Positions 33,721 through 44,765 are shown, counted from the first letter of the stretch. The stretch is 64,000 nucleotides of DNA from CAVUCH01 sp963763095 (GCA_963763095.1 CAVXNR010000024.1:92970-156969); one strand, 5' to 3'. The notes: generated by a model not told the origin, from the letters alone. A program made the numbers and translations.

Positions 33721-36700
33721 ATGTCTTCGAACTCATCGTCTCGGCGCGTGGTGTCGGCGATCGCCTTGTTTCTTGTCGCGGTGTCGACCTCGACGTTCGT
33801 CACAGCCGCCGGTGCGCAGACCATCCACGGATCGGTGCGCGGGACCGTCCACGACGCCGCCGGGCAGCCCGTCGCGGGCGCGGCGCTGACGGTCGTGCGT
33901 GAAGAAACAGGCGAGCGGCGGCAGGCCGAAACCGGCTCCTCCGGTGAGTTCACCCTCGCGCATCTCGCCTCGGGCGCGCACCGGCTGGAAATCGTGGCCC
34001 CGGGGCATGCGCCTTACATTCGCCGCCTGGCCGTCGACGTGGCGCAGGCCATCTGGATCGAGGCACGGCTGGGCGTGACGATCGCGGAGCAGTTGAGGGT
34101 CTCCGCACCGCTGCGTCCGGAATCGGAACTGCCGAGACGTGGCACGGTGGTCGACGATCGCCTGGTGTCCGGCCTTCCGCTCGACGGGCGCAACTTCCTC
34201 GAACTGGCGCTCCTCGCCCCAGGGGCCGTGCCGTCCGCCCCTGGATCGGCGACCTCGATACGGGGCGACTTCGCGTTCAATGTGAACGGCGCGCGCGAGG
34301 ACAGCAACGCGTACCTGCTCGACGGCGTGTACAACGTCGATCCAAAGCTGAACGGGGTTGGCGTGCGGGTGCCGGTGGATGCCATCCGCGAATTCGAGGT
34401 GGTCACGAGCTCCTACGATGCATCCTTCGGACGCAACGGTGGGGCACAGGTCAACGTGATCACGCGCTCAGGGTCGAACCGGTGGGGCGGGACTGCGTAC
34501 CAGTTCCTGCGAAACGGCGCCCTCGACGCGCAGAACTACTTCGCGCCCCGAGACGAGCCGGCGCCCGGAGTACGAGCGCTACCAATTCGGCGGGTCGGCC
34601 GGAGGACCGCTCCAGAAGGACCGTACGTTCGTGTTCTCGGACTACGAAGGCACGCGGATGCGGGAGGGCACGACGCGCCTGACCACCGTTCCAACCCTCG
34701 CCGAGCGACAGGGTGACTTCTCGGCGAGCACGCTGCCGCGGCCGCGGAATCCCTTCACGGGCCAGCCCTTTCCCGGCAGACCGGATTCCGTCGCCGTTCG
34801 TGAATCCCATCGGCAGCGCGATCGCCGGCCTCTATCCGCTCCCGAATCGCAATGTGCCGGTCGGCAACTACGTCTCCTCGCCTCTGCTGCGCGACGATGG
34901 GGACCAGTTCGATCTGCGTGTGGATCGCACGCTCGGTGCCGCGTCGACGTGGACCACGCGCTACAGCTTTGCCGACCGCCGCCTGTATGAGCCGTTCTCG
35001 GGCGCGGGCTTCGCGGCGGTGCCTGGCTTCGGCACGGACGTGGCGCGGCGGGGGCAGAACCTCGCGACCTCGTTCTCGCACGTGTTCTCGTCCCACCTGG
35101 TCAACGAGGCGCGCGTCGGGTGGAGCCGCGTGTCGGGCGGCTCGTTCCACGAGAACAGCGGTAACAGCCTCAACCACGCCGTGGGGCTGCCGGAGCTGTC
35201 GGCGAACCCACGCGACTGGGGGCTGAGCTTCATCACCGTCTCTGGCTACTCGCCGCTGGGTGATGGATACAACGAGCCGCAGGAGAGCACGACGCACCTC
35301 GTGCAGGCACTGGACACCATCACGTGGACGCGCGGGTCGCACCTGGTGAAGGGCGGGATCGATTCAAGGGCCGTCCGGCAGGATGCGTACCGCGACGTGC
35401 AGTCGCGCGGGTTCCTCACCTTCACGAGCCAGGCGCCGATAACGGGGAATGCCCTCGCGGACCTGCTGCTGGGCATCCCGGCGCTCACCGGCGGTGCGAC
35501 GCTCGACAATCCGCAGCGGCTCCGGACGCGCAGCGTGAACCTGTTCGTCAGCGACAGCATCCGCCTGCACGACCACGTGACGCTCACGGCGGGCGTCCGG
35601 TACGAAGTGAATGAGGCGCCGGTCGATGCCGACGACCGCGCGACCATCTACGACCCGGTGACGGGTGAGCTCGTGCCAGTCGGGACGAACGGCGTACCGC
35701 GCGGCGGGTACACGACCGACCGCAACAACATCGCGCCACGCGTCGGGGTCGCGTGGACCCCGGCGGGCAGCGACGCGGTCGTCGTGCGGGGCGGCTACGG
35801 CATCTACTTCGATCAATCGGCGCTGGCGCCTTCGGAGGGCCTCTACTTCAGCCCGCCCTACTTCGATCTGAGCTACTACTTTTCGCTGCCGGGCCTCCCC
35901 GTGACGCTGTACGACCCGTTCCCCGCCAGCTATCCTCTTCCCACACCGGACGCGGCGCTCGGAATCCAGCGTGATTTCCAGACGGCCGCGTACCAGCACG
36001 CGTCAGCGGGCGTCCAGTGGCAGCTGGGGAGCGGCCGCGCCGTGGACGTGGCCTACGTCGGGTCGCGCGGGCGCAACCTGCTGGCGGCGCGCGACATCAA
36101 TCAGCCCGAGCCGAGTGCCGCGCCGCTGAACCTGCGTCCGGACCCGCGATTGGCCGACATCACGTTCCTCGAATCGCGCGCCCGCTCGCGGTACGACAGC
36201 CTGCAGGTGTCGTACACGCAGCGGCTCGACGCCGGCCTCGCGGTGCTCGCGGCGTACACGCTGGGCAAATCTAGCGACGACACGTCCAGCTTCTTCGCGA
36301 GCGCGGGCGACGCGAATTTCCCGCAGGACAGCAACAACCCCGCCGAGCGCGCGCGGTCCAACTTCGACGCCCGGCACCGGTTCTCCCTCGCGGTCTCGTA
36401 CGCGCTGCCGTTCGGGCCGGGGCGCCCGTGGCTGCACGAGGACGGGATCACGACGGCTGTCCTGGGTGGCTGGAGCGTTGAGAGCGTGGCGGCGTTCCAC
36501 AGCGGGCGCCCCTTCACCGTCGCGCTTCTGCCCGAGATCGACAACAGCAATACGGGCCGGGCCAGCCTCGGCTTCGGCGCCAACGATCGGCCCAATCAGA
36601 TCGGCGATCCCGCGCTATCGACCCGCGGGCCGGGCGCATGGTTCAATGCGGCGGCGTTTGCCTTCCCGCCGTTCGGCAGCTTCGGCGACGTCGGGAGAAA

Positions 36701-36923
36701 CACGCTCGTGGGACCCGGGTTCGCGAATGTCAACGTCGGCCTGCTGAAGCATGTGCCGCTCGGGTCGCGCGTGCGCCTGCAGCTGCGGCTCGAAGCTTTC
36801 AACCTGCTCAACCGTACGAACTTCGACTTGCCCGACAACTTCCTGGGCTCGCCGACGTTCGGGCAGATCCTGTCGGCCGGTTCGCCGCGCCGCCTCCAGT
36901 TCGGCACCAAGCTGCTCTGGTAA
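33721..36923 (+). pseudogene. Oar-like TonB-dependent receptor 1, two frameshifts
   Basis: ATG 33721 with AGGGAAG just upstream. Signal peptide, then a carboxypeptidase-regulatory-like domain (GSVRGTVHDAAGQPVAGAALTVVREETGE), a plug domain (GLPLDGRNFLELALLAPGAVP, NVNGAREDSNAYLLDGVYNVDP, EFEVVTSSYDASFGRNGGAQVNVITRSGSN), and a beta-barrel ending RLQFGTKLLW. Two breaks are visible. Near 34566 reading changes frame to continue as EYERYQFGGSAGGPLQKDRT; near 34778 it changes again to RIPSPFVNPIGSAIAG. The length is 3n+2, so both are +1 insertions. Repaired length is about 1067 residues. It is an outer-membrane importer of unknown, probably large, substrates. Confidence 0.87.
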
Positions 36924-36947
36924 CCGTCACAGCTTCGGGAGGACGTG

Positions 36948-38180
36948 ATGATTCGTCGGTCCGCTCTGTTCGCGGGGCTCGCCGCGCTCCTTGCAGGCGC
37001 GTCGGTGACGATTCAGGCGCTGGACGACTGGCCGCAATGGCGCGGTCCGCGGCGCGACGGCGTGTCGGCAGAGCGCGGACTGCTCAAGACGTGGCCGCAG
37101 AGCGGCCCGCCGCTCGCCTGGAAAGCCACCGGTGCAGGCCAGGGCTATTCCTCGTTCGCGGTGGCCGGTGGCCGGCTGTATACCCTTGGCGCCCGCGAGG
37201 ACCGCGAGCACGTGATTGCGTTCGACGCCGCCAGCGGGAAGCGCCTCTGGGACGCACCGCACGGCCAGCGCTTCTCGAACGACCGCGGCGATGGTCCCCG
37301 CGGCACGCCCACCGTCGACGGCACCCGCGTGTATGCGTTCGGCGCGAGCGGTGACCTGACGGCGCTCGATGCGGCGTCCGGAAAGGTGGCCTGGACGGTG
37401 AATGTCATCCGCGATTTCGGTGGGCAGAACATCACCTGGGGGCTCAGCGAATCGCCGCTGATCGTCGGCGACCGCATCATCGTGAGCCCGGGAGGGGCGG
37501 GGTCGTCGGTCGTGGCGCTCAACAAGGCGGACGGCAAACTGATCTGGAAAACGGAAGCGGACCGCGCCGGGTATTCCTCCGCCGTGCTCCACGAGCTTGG
37601 CGGGATCAGCGAGGCGATCGTCTTCACCGGCGAGCGCGCCCTCGGCGTGAACATTGCCAATGGCCGCGTGCTCTGGAGCTATGACCGCGTCGCGAACAGG
37701 GTCGCCAACATCGCCACCCCAATCGTGAGAGGCAACGATGTGTTCCTCTCGTCCGACTATGGCACGGGAGCGGCGCTGCTGCGCCTGACCGCAGCGGGCG
37801 GGGGCATCACGGCGCAGGAGGTCTACTTCACCCGCGAGATGCGGAACCACCACGCCAGTTCCGTGCTGGTCGGCGACCACCTCTACGGGTTCTCGAGCGC
37901 GATCCTCACGGCGATGAAGTTCGACACCGGCGAGGTGGCCTGGCGCGATCGGAGTGTCGGCAAGGGCTCGCTCGTGCACGCCGACGACCGGTTGTATCTG
38001 TTCAGCGAACGAGGCGTCGTGGCGCTCGCCGAGGCCAGCCCCGAGGGCTACCGGGAACACGGGCGCTTCTCGCTGGAGACCGGGTCATTGCCCACCTGGT
38101 CGCACCCCGTCGTGTCGAACGGGAAACTGTACCTGCGCGATCAGGACACCATCTACGCGTACGACGTACGCGGGAAGTGA
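36948..38180 (+). CDS. Secreted PQQ-type beta-propeller protein 2
   Basis: 410 residues from ATG 36948, GGGAGG five bases upstream. Signal peptide at about 1-24. It starts with LDDWPQWRGPRRDGVSAERGLLKTWPQSGPPLAWK, the consensus entry strand of this paralogue group, then blades with VIAFDAASGKRLWDAP, LTALDAASGKVAWTVN, VVALNKADGKLIWKTE, LGVNIANGRVLWSYD and AMKFDTGEVAWRD. The gene follows Oar receptor 1 by 24 bases on the same strand, so the two are probably cotranscribed and act together in the envelope. The substrate is unknown. Confidence 0.88.
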   Translation: MIRRSALFAGLAALLAGASVTIQALDDWPQWRGPRRDGVSAERGLLKTWPQSGPPLAWKATGAGQGYSSFAVAGGRLYTLGAREDREHVIAFDAASGKRLWDAPHGQRFSNDRGDGPRGTPTVDGTRVYAFGASGDLTALDAASGKVAWTVNVIRDFGGQNITWGLSESPLIVGDRIIVSPGGAGSSVVALNKADGKLIWKTEADRAGYSSAVLHELGGISEAIVFTGERALGVNIANGRVLWSYDRVANRVANIATPIVRGNDVFLSSDYGTGAALLRLTAAGGGITAQEVYFTREMRNHHASSVLVGDHLYGFSSAILTAMKFDTGEVAWRDRSVGKGSLVHADDRLYLFSERGVVALAEASPEGYREHGRFSLETGSLPTWSHPVVSNGKLYLRDQDTIYAYDVRGK

Positions 38181-38189
38181 CAGGACCGG

Positions 38190-39515
38190 TCAGCTGCCGA
38201 TCGCGTACAGATGTGTCGTGCCCCTGAAGTACACCCGGCCGTCCGCGATCGCAGGCGACGCGAACACCGGCTCACCAATCGAGTTCGTGCGGATCACCTC
38301 GTGCTTCGGGCCGGCGCGGATGACGTACACGTCGCCCGCGTCGCTCGTCTGCAGGATGACACCGCCGACCGCGACCATGGATGCCATGAAGCGGGCCGGG
38401 GCCGGCGGGCGGCCGCCTTCGTACTTGACCTCGCCGGTCTTCGCATCCAGGCAGGTCATGATCCCGCTGTCGGTCATCAGGTAGACGTAGTCGCCCACCA
38501 GAATCGGCGACGGCACATAGGCAGTGCCCTTGTCGTAGGTCCAGGCGATCTGCGACGTGCCGGTCAGATCGCCGGAGCCGCCAAGCTTCACCGCGATCAC
38601 TTTCTTCGCCGGGTAGCCCGCCGAGAGGATCACCAGCCCGTGACCGAACACCGGCGACGGAATCGCGTTGCTCTGCACCCCGGCCGTGCGCCACAACTCG
38701 CGGCCGGTCTTCGGGTCATAGGCGACAATCAGCTCGGTGCCGCTCGTGACCAGTTCGTCGCGGCCCGACAGCGCCTTGACGACCACGGGCGTGGACCAGC
38801 TCACCTGCACCTTGCGCGGCGTGCGCCACACCTCGCGACCGTCCGTCTTGTCCAGCGCGACGATGAACGAACTGTTGCCGCCGTCCTCATCGCATTGCAG
38901 GATGAGCAGACCGTCGTGCAGGATCGGCGAGGTCCCCGTGCCCATCCCGAGCGTGGGGAGCCCGCCGAGCGACTTCTTCCACACCAGCGTGCCGCTGAAG
39001 TCGTACGCGTACAGTCCTTCGGAACCGAACCACGCGTAGACCCGCGTGCCGTCGGTAATCGGCGTCGGCGCCGCATAGCTGCTGCGCTTGTGCCGGTTGT
39101 CGTACGGAGCGCCCTCCCAGGCGGTGCGCTCCCACCGGATTTTGCCGCTCTTGCTCTCTACGGCCAATACCTTCAGGGTGTGTTTCCGGTCGGCGCCCAC
39201 ACTGTCGGGATGGAGGAACTCCTTGCCCTCGTCCACGTGGGTGACTGCCTTCGCGCCAGGCACGACCTCGCCTTCCACCGCAGCCGTCAGGAAGATGTGG
39301 TCGCCCCAGACGATGGGCTGCGAGTGGCCGTGGCCGGGCAGCGGGGTCTTCCAAACGACGTTCTTGTCGGCCGCCCACTCGAGGGGCACCGCCGTCTCCT
39401 CGGAGACGCCGCGGCCTTCGGGGCCGCGCCACTGGGGCCAGTTGCTCGCGTCGAGCGAGGCCACGGATGAGAATGTCAGGGTAAGCGCGAGCACCCTGGC
39501 GGGCGTAATCGACAT
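38190..39515 (-). CDS. Secreted PQQ-type beta-propeller protein 3
   Basis: 441 residues from ATG 39515, with GGAG upstream; the frame is open further but without a signal peptide there. Signal about 1-23. Entry strand DASNWPQWRGPEGRGVSEETAVPLEW, then KVLAVESKSGKIRWERTAWEG, LYAYDFSGTLVWKKSL, IVALDKTDGREVWRTP, IVAYDPKTGRELWRTAG and TCLDAKTGEVKYEG. It is oriented opposite to its neighbours: convergent with propeller 2 (9 bases between stops) and divergent from propeller 4. It is most like propellers 1 and 7 in length and blade pattern. Confidence 0.88.
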   Translation of the reverse strand: MSITPARVLALTLTFSSVASLDASNWPQWRGPEGRGVSEETAVPLEWAADKNVVWKTPLPGHGHSQPIVWGDHIFLTAAVEGEVVPGAKAVTHVDEGKEFLHPDSVGADRKHTLKVLAVESKSGKIRWERTAWEGAPYDNRHKRSSYAAPTPITDGTRVYAWFGSEGLYAYDFSGTLVWKKSLGGLPTLGMGTGTSPILHDGLLILQCDEDGGNSSFIVALDKTDGREVWRTPRKVQVSWSTPVVVKALSGRDELVTSGTELIVAYDPKTGRELWRTAGVQSNAIPSPVFGHGLVILSAGYPAKKVIAVKLGGSGDLTGTSQIAWTYDKGTAYVPSPILVGDYVYLMTDSGIMTCLDAKTGEVKYEGGRPPAPARFMASMVAVGGVILQTSDAGDVYVIRAGPKHEVIRTNSIGEPVFASPAIADGRVYFRGTTHLYAIGS

Positions 39516-39588
39516 GTGGATCTCCGCGGCCGTCCTGAGCCCCGGCCGTCTGATGGACTGAATGCGCGTCGGTGGCTGCGAGGGTAAC

Positions 39589-41817
39589 ATGGTGTGGCGG
39601 ATCATCATGAAGCATGTGACGAACGGTGTGACGAAGGGCTGGGCAGCAGCCATGGTGCTCGTCGCCGGCGCGGCGCTCTCGGCCGCTGACTGGCCAGAGT
39701 GGCGCGGTCCGGAGCGCGACGGCCACTCGACCGAAACCAACCTCCCGGAACGCTGGTCGCCCGCCGGCGAGAACCTGGCGTGGCGGGTGCCGTTCGGCGG
39801 GCGGTCTGCCCCCGTCGCCATGGGCAACCGGCTCTGCATGCAGAACACCGCGGGGGATGCGGCCGCCACGCAGGAACGCGTGATGTGCCTCGACGTGGCG
39901 ACCGGCAAGCCGATCTGGGAGCGGCGGTTCAGCGTGTACCTGAGCGACGTCCCGCAGCACAGGGCGGCCTGGGCCTCCCCGGCTCTCGATCCGGAGACGG
40001 GCAACATCTACGCACTCACCGTTGGCGCACAGCTCCTTGCGCTCGCGCCCGACGGGAAGGCGCTGTGGAGCCGTTCGATGGTGGACGAGTACGGTGCGGT
40101 CACTACGCATGGCGGGCGCACCGTCTCGCCCGTCATTGATGGCGACAAGGTGGTGATCAACGTGCTCAACGCCGGCTGGGGCGATCAGGCGCGCACGAGC
40201 AACCGGTACTTCGCCTTCGACAAGCGCACCGGCGCTCCGATCTGGGTCAGTGCCCCGCAGACCTGGCACTACGACACCAACTACTCCACGCCCGTCGCCG
40301 CCGACATCGGCGGCGTGCACATGCTGATCGTCGGCGGCACCGACGGCGTCATCCACGCGCTGAACGCCGGAACCGGCGAGCAGCTGTGGGGGTGGCACGT
40401 CACGAAGCGGGCCATCAACAACAGCGTGGTGGTGAACGGCACCACGGTGTATGTGACCCACAGCGAAGAGAACACCACGACGAGCGAGATGGGCATGGTG
40501 GCGGCGGTCGACGGCACGGTCCGCGGCAAGGTGGAGCCGGCGAATGTGAAGTGGGCGACGCTGGGGTTCCTCGGCGGGTTCGCGTCACCGGTGATCGACG
40601 CCGAGCGCCTCTACCACGTGGACAACGGGGCGGTGCTCGGCGCCTTCGACCGGGCGTCGGGGCGCGCGTTGTGGCACCGGAACCTGGGCACGATCCAGAA
40701 AGCGTCGCCCGTGCTCGCCGACGGAAAGCTGTACGTCGGAACCGAGAACGGCAAGTTCTTCATCCTGCGACCGCGCGCCGACGGCGTCGACGTGCTCGAC
40801 GAAGACTGGCTCGGGTCGCCGCAAGACCCTGAGATGATCGTCGCGTCCCCGATCGTCTCGAACGGCCGCGTCTACGTGGTGTCGATGGCCGCCACGTACG
40901 CGATCGGGGCCGGCAAGGCCGCGCCCGTGTCCCGCACCTCCAGCCGAAGGCCGGCTCCGGCCCGGCCACGCGCCGCGCGAACCGCGGCGGGTGCGCCCGC
41001 CCGCGTGCTGGTGTTCCCGGCGGAAGTGACGCTCGCACCGGGTGCGCGACAGCAGTTCCGCGCGCGCGTCTACGACGCAAACGGGGAGTTCGTCGGCGAG
41101 GAGAAAGGGACCTGGTCGACAGAGGGGCTCGCCGGCACAATCGGTCCCGACGGGACGTTCAATGCCAGCGCCGCGGCGGCGGACACGGGCCTGATCAAGG
41201 TCAGCGTCGGTGCACTCAGCGGCGCCGCGCGCGTCCGCGTCATTCCGCCCTTTCCCTGGACCTACGACTTCGACGCCTACGAGGCTGAGACACCACCTCC
41301 CGGCTGGATACACGCGACGGGCCGCTACACGGTGCGCGACCTCGGCGGGTCCAAAGGGCTCTTCCGCCCCGCCGACAACTCCGTCGCACGGCGTGTGCGC
41401 ACGATGATCGGGGCGACGAACTCGTCGAACTACACCGTCGAAGCGGACGTGCGCGCGTCCCAGCGGCGCCGCCAGATGGGCGACGTCGGCGTCATTGCGC
41501 AGCGCTACGTTCTCGTGCTGTTCGGGAACAGCCAGCATGCCGAGCTGCATCCGTGGCAGGCCGCTGACGAGATGACGGTTCGGGCGCCGTTCTCCTGGAA
41601 GCCCGACACCTGGTACCACCTCAAGCTGCGGGCGCAGACGCTGCCCGAGGGCACGCGCGTCCAGGCCAAGGCATGGCCGACCGGAGAGCCGGAGCCCGAC
41701 GCGTGGCTGCTCGAGAAGCTCGATCCCATCGGTCACCGGGAGGGAAGCCCGGGCCTCTACTCCGACGCCGGCTCAGACATCATGTTCGACAACATCCGCG
41801 TCTACGCGAACAGGTAA
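39589..41817 (+). CDS. Secreted PQQ-type propeller fused to Ig-like and lectin-like domains (protein 4)
   Basis: 742 residues. Starts are possible at 39562, 39589 and 39607; 39589 has GAGGG upstream. A signal peptide (AAAMVLVAGAALSAA) precedes a full propeller (DWPEWRGPERDGHS entry; VMCLDVATGKPIWERR, YFAFDKRTGAPIWVSA, IHALNAGTGEQLWGWH, LGAFDRASGRALWHRN). An alanine/arginine-rich linker (about 455-485) leads to a bacterial Ig-like segment (VLVFPAEVTLAPGARQQFRARVYDANGE). The C-terminal domain (about 560-742; WTYDFDAYEAETPPPGW, YTVEADVRASQ, WYHLKLRAQ) is a concanavalin-like/DUF1080-type sandwich. This three-part layout suggests carbohydrate or surface binding. Confidence 0.87.
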   Translation: MVWRIIMKHVTNGVTKGWAAAMVLVAGAALSAADWPEWRGPERDGHSTETNLPERWSPAGENLAWRVPFGGRSAPVAMGNRLCMQNTAGDAAATQERVMCLDVATGKPIWERRFSVYLSDVPQHRAAWASPALDPETGNIYALTVGAQLLALAPDGKALWSRSMVDEYGAVTTHGGRTVSPVIDGDKVVINVLNAGWGDQARTSNRYFAFDKRTGAPIWVSAPQTWHYDTNYSTPVAADIGGVHMLIVGGTDGVIHALNAGTGEQLWGWHVTKRAINNSVVVNGTTVYVTHSEENTTTSEMGMVAAVDGTVRGKVEPANVKWATLGFLGGFASPVIDAERLYHVDNGAVLGAFDRASGRALWHRNLGTIQKASPVLADGKLYVGTENGKFFILRPRADGVDVLDEDWLGSPQDPEMIVASPIVSNGRVYVVSMAATYAIGAGKAAPVSRTSSRRPAPARPRAARTAAGAPARVLVFPAEVTLAPGARQQFRARVYDANGEFVGEEKGTWSTEGLAGTIGPDGTFNASAAAADTGLIKVSVGALSGAARVRVIPPFPWTYDFDAYEAETPPPGWIHATGRYTVRDLGGSKGLFRPADNSVARRVRTMIGATNSSNYTVEADVRASQRRRQMGDVGVIAQRYVLVLFGNSQHAELHPWQAADEMTVRAPFSWKPDTWYHLKLRAQTLPEGTRVQAKAWPTGEPEPDAWLLEKLDPIGHREGSPGLYSDAGSDIMFDNIRVYANR

Positions 41818-41820
41818 GAA

Positions 41821-43257
41821 ATGCTCATGTCCCGGCTCATCGCTGTTTCCGCACTCTTCGTGACCATCGCGGCCGTGGCGCCATCGGCGTCGCCAGGATC
41901 CGCCGAGGGCGACTGGCCGATGTGGGGTGGTTCGCCCGATCGGAACATGGTGTCGACCATGACCGGCCTGCCGACCACCTGGGACGTGAAGACCGGAGCA
42001 AACGTCAAGTGGGTGGCGCACCTTGGTTCGCAGACCTACGGCAATCCGGTCGTCGCCGGCGGGGTTGTGCTCGTCGGCACCAACAACGAGCAGATGCGCG
42101 ACCCCAAGCAGGGGGGCGACCGGGGCGTGCTGATGGCGTTTCGCGAATCGGACGGCGAGTTCCTCTGGCAGGCCACCCACGAAAAGCTCTCGTCGGGGCG
42201 TGTCAACGACTGGCCCTACCAGGGCGTGTGCTCGTCGCCGCTCGTCGAGAATGGCGTGGTCTACTACACGTCGAACCGCGGCGAGGTGATGGCCGTGGAC
42301 CTCGACGGGTTCCGCGACGGCAACAACGACGGGCCGGTCACCGACGAGAAGTTCACCAGCGAGAAGGATGCCGACGTCCTGTGGCGCTTCGACATGATGG
42401 AGGAGGTCGGGGCGTTCCCGCACAACATGTCGAACGCCTCGCCGGTATCGCACGGCGAACTCATTTTTGTGAACACCTCGAACGGCCAGGACGAGAGCCA
42501 CGTCAACATACCCTCGCCAAAGGCCCCCGCCATCATCGCCATCAACAAGAAGACGGGCAAGCTGGCTTGGGAAGACAACCCGGTTGAAGACCGCATTCTG
42601 CACGGCCAGTGGTCGTCGCCCGCCGTGGCGACGATCGGAGACACGGTGCAGGTGATCGTCGGACAGGGTGACGGGTGGGTGAGGGGCAACAACGCGGTGA
42701 CAGGCGAGCGCCTGTGGGAGTTCGACACGAACCCGAAAGACTCGGTGTGGCCGAAGACCCGCAACGAAGTCATCAGCACGCCCGTGATTCACGACGGCAT
42801 CGTCTACATCGCGAACGGCCAGGATCCGGAGCATGGTGAAGGCGTGGGGCACCTGTACGCGCTCGATCCGACCAAGCGCGGCGACATCACCACGACGGGG
42901 CTCGTCTGGCACTACGACAAGATCCGCCGCTCGATCTCGACCGCCGCGGTGCACGAGGGCGTCGTCTATTACGCCGACTTCAGCGGGTTCCTGCACGCCC
43001 TCGACGCAAAAACCGGTCAGGTCTACTGGACGCACGACATGTTCGCCGCCGTGTGGGGGTCGCCCCTCGTGGTCGAAGGGCGCGTCTACCTGGGTGACGA
43101 GGACGGCGACATCACCATCCTTCAGGCCGGCCGGGAGCTGAAGGTGCTCGGCGAGATGAACATGGGCAGCTCCGTCTATGCGACGCCGGTGCCTGCCAAT
43201 GGTGCGCTCTTCATCAGCGGGCGCAACCAGCTGTTCGCGCTGAGCGTCAAGAAGTGA
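41821..43257 (+). CDS. Secreted PQQ-type beta-propeller protein 5
   Basis: 478 residues, ATG 41821 (or 41827), three bases after the preceding stop. Signal about 1-27. Entry strand GDWPMWGGSPDRNMVSTMTGLPTTWD differs slightly from the WPQWRGP consensus. Blades: VLMAFRESDGEFLWQA, EVMAVDLDGFRDGNNDGP, IIAINKKTGKLAWED, NAVTGERLWEFD, LHALDAKTGQVYWTHD. The closing strand is LFISGRNQLFALSVKK. A DG-NNDG loop (about 160-170) could bind calcium. It is cotranscribed with propellers 4 and 6. Confidence 0.88.
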   Translation: MLMSRLIAVSALFVTIAAVAPSASPGSAEGDWPMWGGSPDRNMVSTMTGLPTTWDVKTGANVKWVAHLGSQTYGNPVVAGGVVLVGTNNEQMRDPKQGGDRGVLMAFRESDGEFLWQATHEKLSSGRVNDWPYQGVCSSPLVENGVVYYTSNRGEVMAVDLDGFRDGNNDGPVTDEKFTSEKDADVLWRFDMMEEVGAFPHNMSNASPVSHGELIFVNTSNGQDESHVNIPSPKAPAIIAINKKTGKLAWEDNPVEDRILHGQWSSPAVATIGDTVQVIVGQGDGWVRGNNAVTGERLWEFDTNPKDSVWPKTRNEVISTPVIHDGIVYIANGQDPEHGEGVGHLYALDPTKRGDITTTGLVWHYDKIRRSISTAAVHEGVVYYADFSGFLHALDAKTGQVYWTHDMFAAVWGSPLVVEGRVYLGDEDGDITILQAGRELKVLGEMNMGSSVYATPVPANGALFISGRNQLFALSVKK

Positions 43258-43261
43258 CGTG

Positions 43262-44360
43262 ATGCGGGTCGTCGCGCTTGCGCTGCTCCTGTCCTGGACC
43301 CAGTCTGCGGGTGCGGCAGACTGGCCCCGGTTCCGCGGCGACGCCACCATGACCGGTGTGGCAGCGGAGGCGCTTCCACCGGCGCTGAAGCTCCTGTGGT
43401 CCGCGGAGGTCGGCGAGTCCGTCGAGTCCTCGGCCGCGATTGTCGGCGATCGCATCTACGTCGGCACGCAGCCGGGGCTGCTCGTGGCGCTCGCGGCCGG
43501 CACAGGCGCGGTGCTCTGGAAGTACGAAGCCTCGAAGCTCGCAGGGGTGGGCGAATCGTCGCCCGCTGTGAGCGGTGACCTGGTGTTCATCGGCGACCTG
43601 GACGGCGTCGTTCACGCCGTGGACGCCGCGACCGGCCGGGGGCGCTGGACATTCAAGACGGGTAGCGAGATCAAGTCGTCTCCGGCCATTGCCGGCGAGC
43701 GCGTGCTCATCGGATTCGTACGACGGCCACGTCTACGCGTTGAACCGCGATGGCACGCTGGCGTGGAAGGCCCGCACCGAAGGCCCGGTGCACTCCACGC
43801 CTGCCGTGCGTGAAGGCGTTGCCTACGTCGCGGGGTGCGACGAGATGCTGCGTGGCTTCCGGATCACGGACGGGCGCGAGGTGTTCGCCACCCCGTCGGG
43901 CGCGTACACCGCTGCGTCGCCCGCGATGCACGGCGGGCGAGCGATCTATGGGACCTTCGGGAACGAAGTGCTTGCGGTCGACCTCGCCTCCCGCAAGATC
44001 GTCTGGCGCTACACGCACCCCGATCGGAAATTTCCGTTCTATTCCTCGGCCGCCGTGGCCGACGGCCGCGTCTTCCTCGGCGGCCGCGACAAGCTGCTGC
44101 ACGCGCTCGATGCGGCCACCGGGAAGGCGGTGTGGACACTGGCCACGCGCGCGCGCATCGATTCATCGCCCGCGGTCAGTGGGGGCCGCGTCTACGTCGG
44201 CTCGAGCGACGGGCGGATGTATGCGGCAGATGCCAAGAGCGGAGAGAAAGTCTGGGAGTTCGAAATCGGTGCGCCAGTCACCGCGTCACCGGCGATCGCG
44301 GGCGGCCGACTCGTCATCGGCGCTCAGGACGGGCGGTTGTACTGCTTCGGCACAGCCTGA
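43262..44360 (+). pseudogene. Secreted PQQ-type beta-propeller protein 6, one frameshift
   Basis: ATG 43262, four bases after the preceding stop. Signal about 1-19. Entry strand DWPRFRGDATMTGVAAEALPPALKLLW, blades LVALAAGTGAVLWKYEA, VHAVDAATGRGRWTFKTG, then at 43715-43716 an extra T breaks the frame just before SYDGHVYALNRDGTLAWKA. The remainder (VLAVDLASRKIVWRYTH, LHALDAATGKAVWTLAT, MYAADAKSGEKVWEFE, YCFGTA end) is intact in the next frame to the stop at 44360. The length is 3n+1. At about 365 residues once repaired, it is the shortest and most regular propeller of the group. Confidence 0.87.
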
Positions 44361-44398
44361 CGAACTCCAGCGGCCCGACCGGCCGCTCACCGTGGGCA

Positions 44399-44765
44399 TC
44401 ACCCGGCGGGCAGGACGTCCCTGGGGTGGGCTGCAACATCCTTGTAGACGAAGGGTTGCGCATCGATCGCCTCCGCGAGCGAGACGACGAGCGGCACCGA
44501 GGCCGCCCGCGCACGGTTCAGAAACGTCTGGTATTTCCGGGCTGCACGCACGCGTGCTTCGACCACCGTCTCCAGCTCGAACGCCGCCCGCTGGCGGTGC
44601 TGGATCCAGAGATAGGCGAACGGCGTCAGCGGGGAATCCGGCACTGCCCGGAGGAATGTCTCTGCGTTGCGTACCTCGGCGAGCGGCACCTGCGCATCCG
44701 CGGGAACCCCGTCCGGCACACCCGGGCACGAGCAACGCAACCAGGAACGTGGTCAGGGGGTGCAT
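44399..44765 (-). pseudogene. Small secreted protein of unknown function, one frameshift
   Basis: ATG 44765 begins a good signal peptide (MHPLTTFLVALLVPG). One base too many in a C-run near 44740 (CCC on the coding strand) shifts the frame. Without it the protein continues VPDGVPADAQVPLAEVRNAE, then FLRAVPDSPLTPFAYLWIQ, to the stop at 44399. Length 3n+1, repaired product about 121 residues, alpha-helical, no recognised domain. Its start overlaps the MFS transporter stop (TGATG), so it is translationally coupled to the transporter. Confidence 0.6.
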
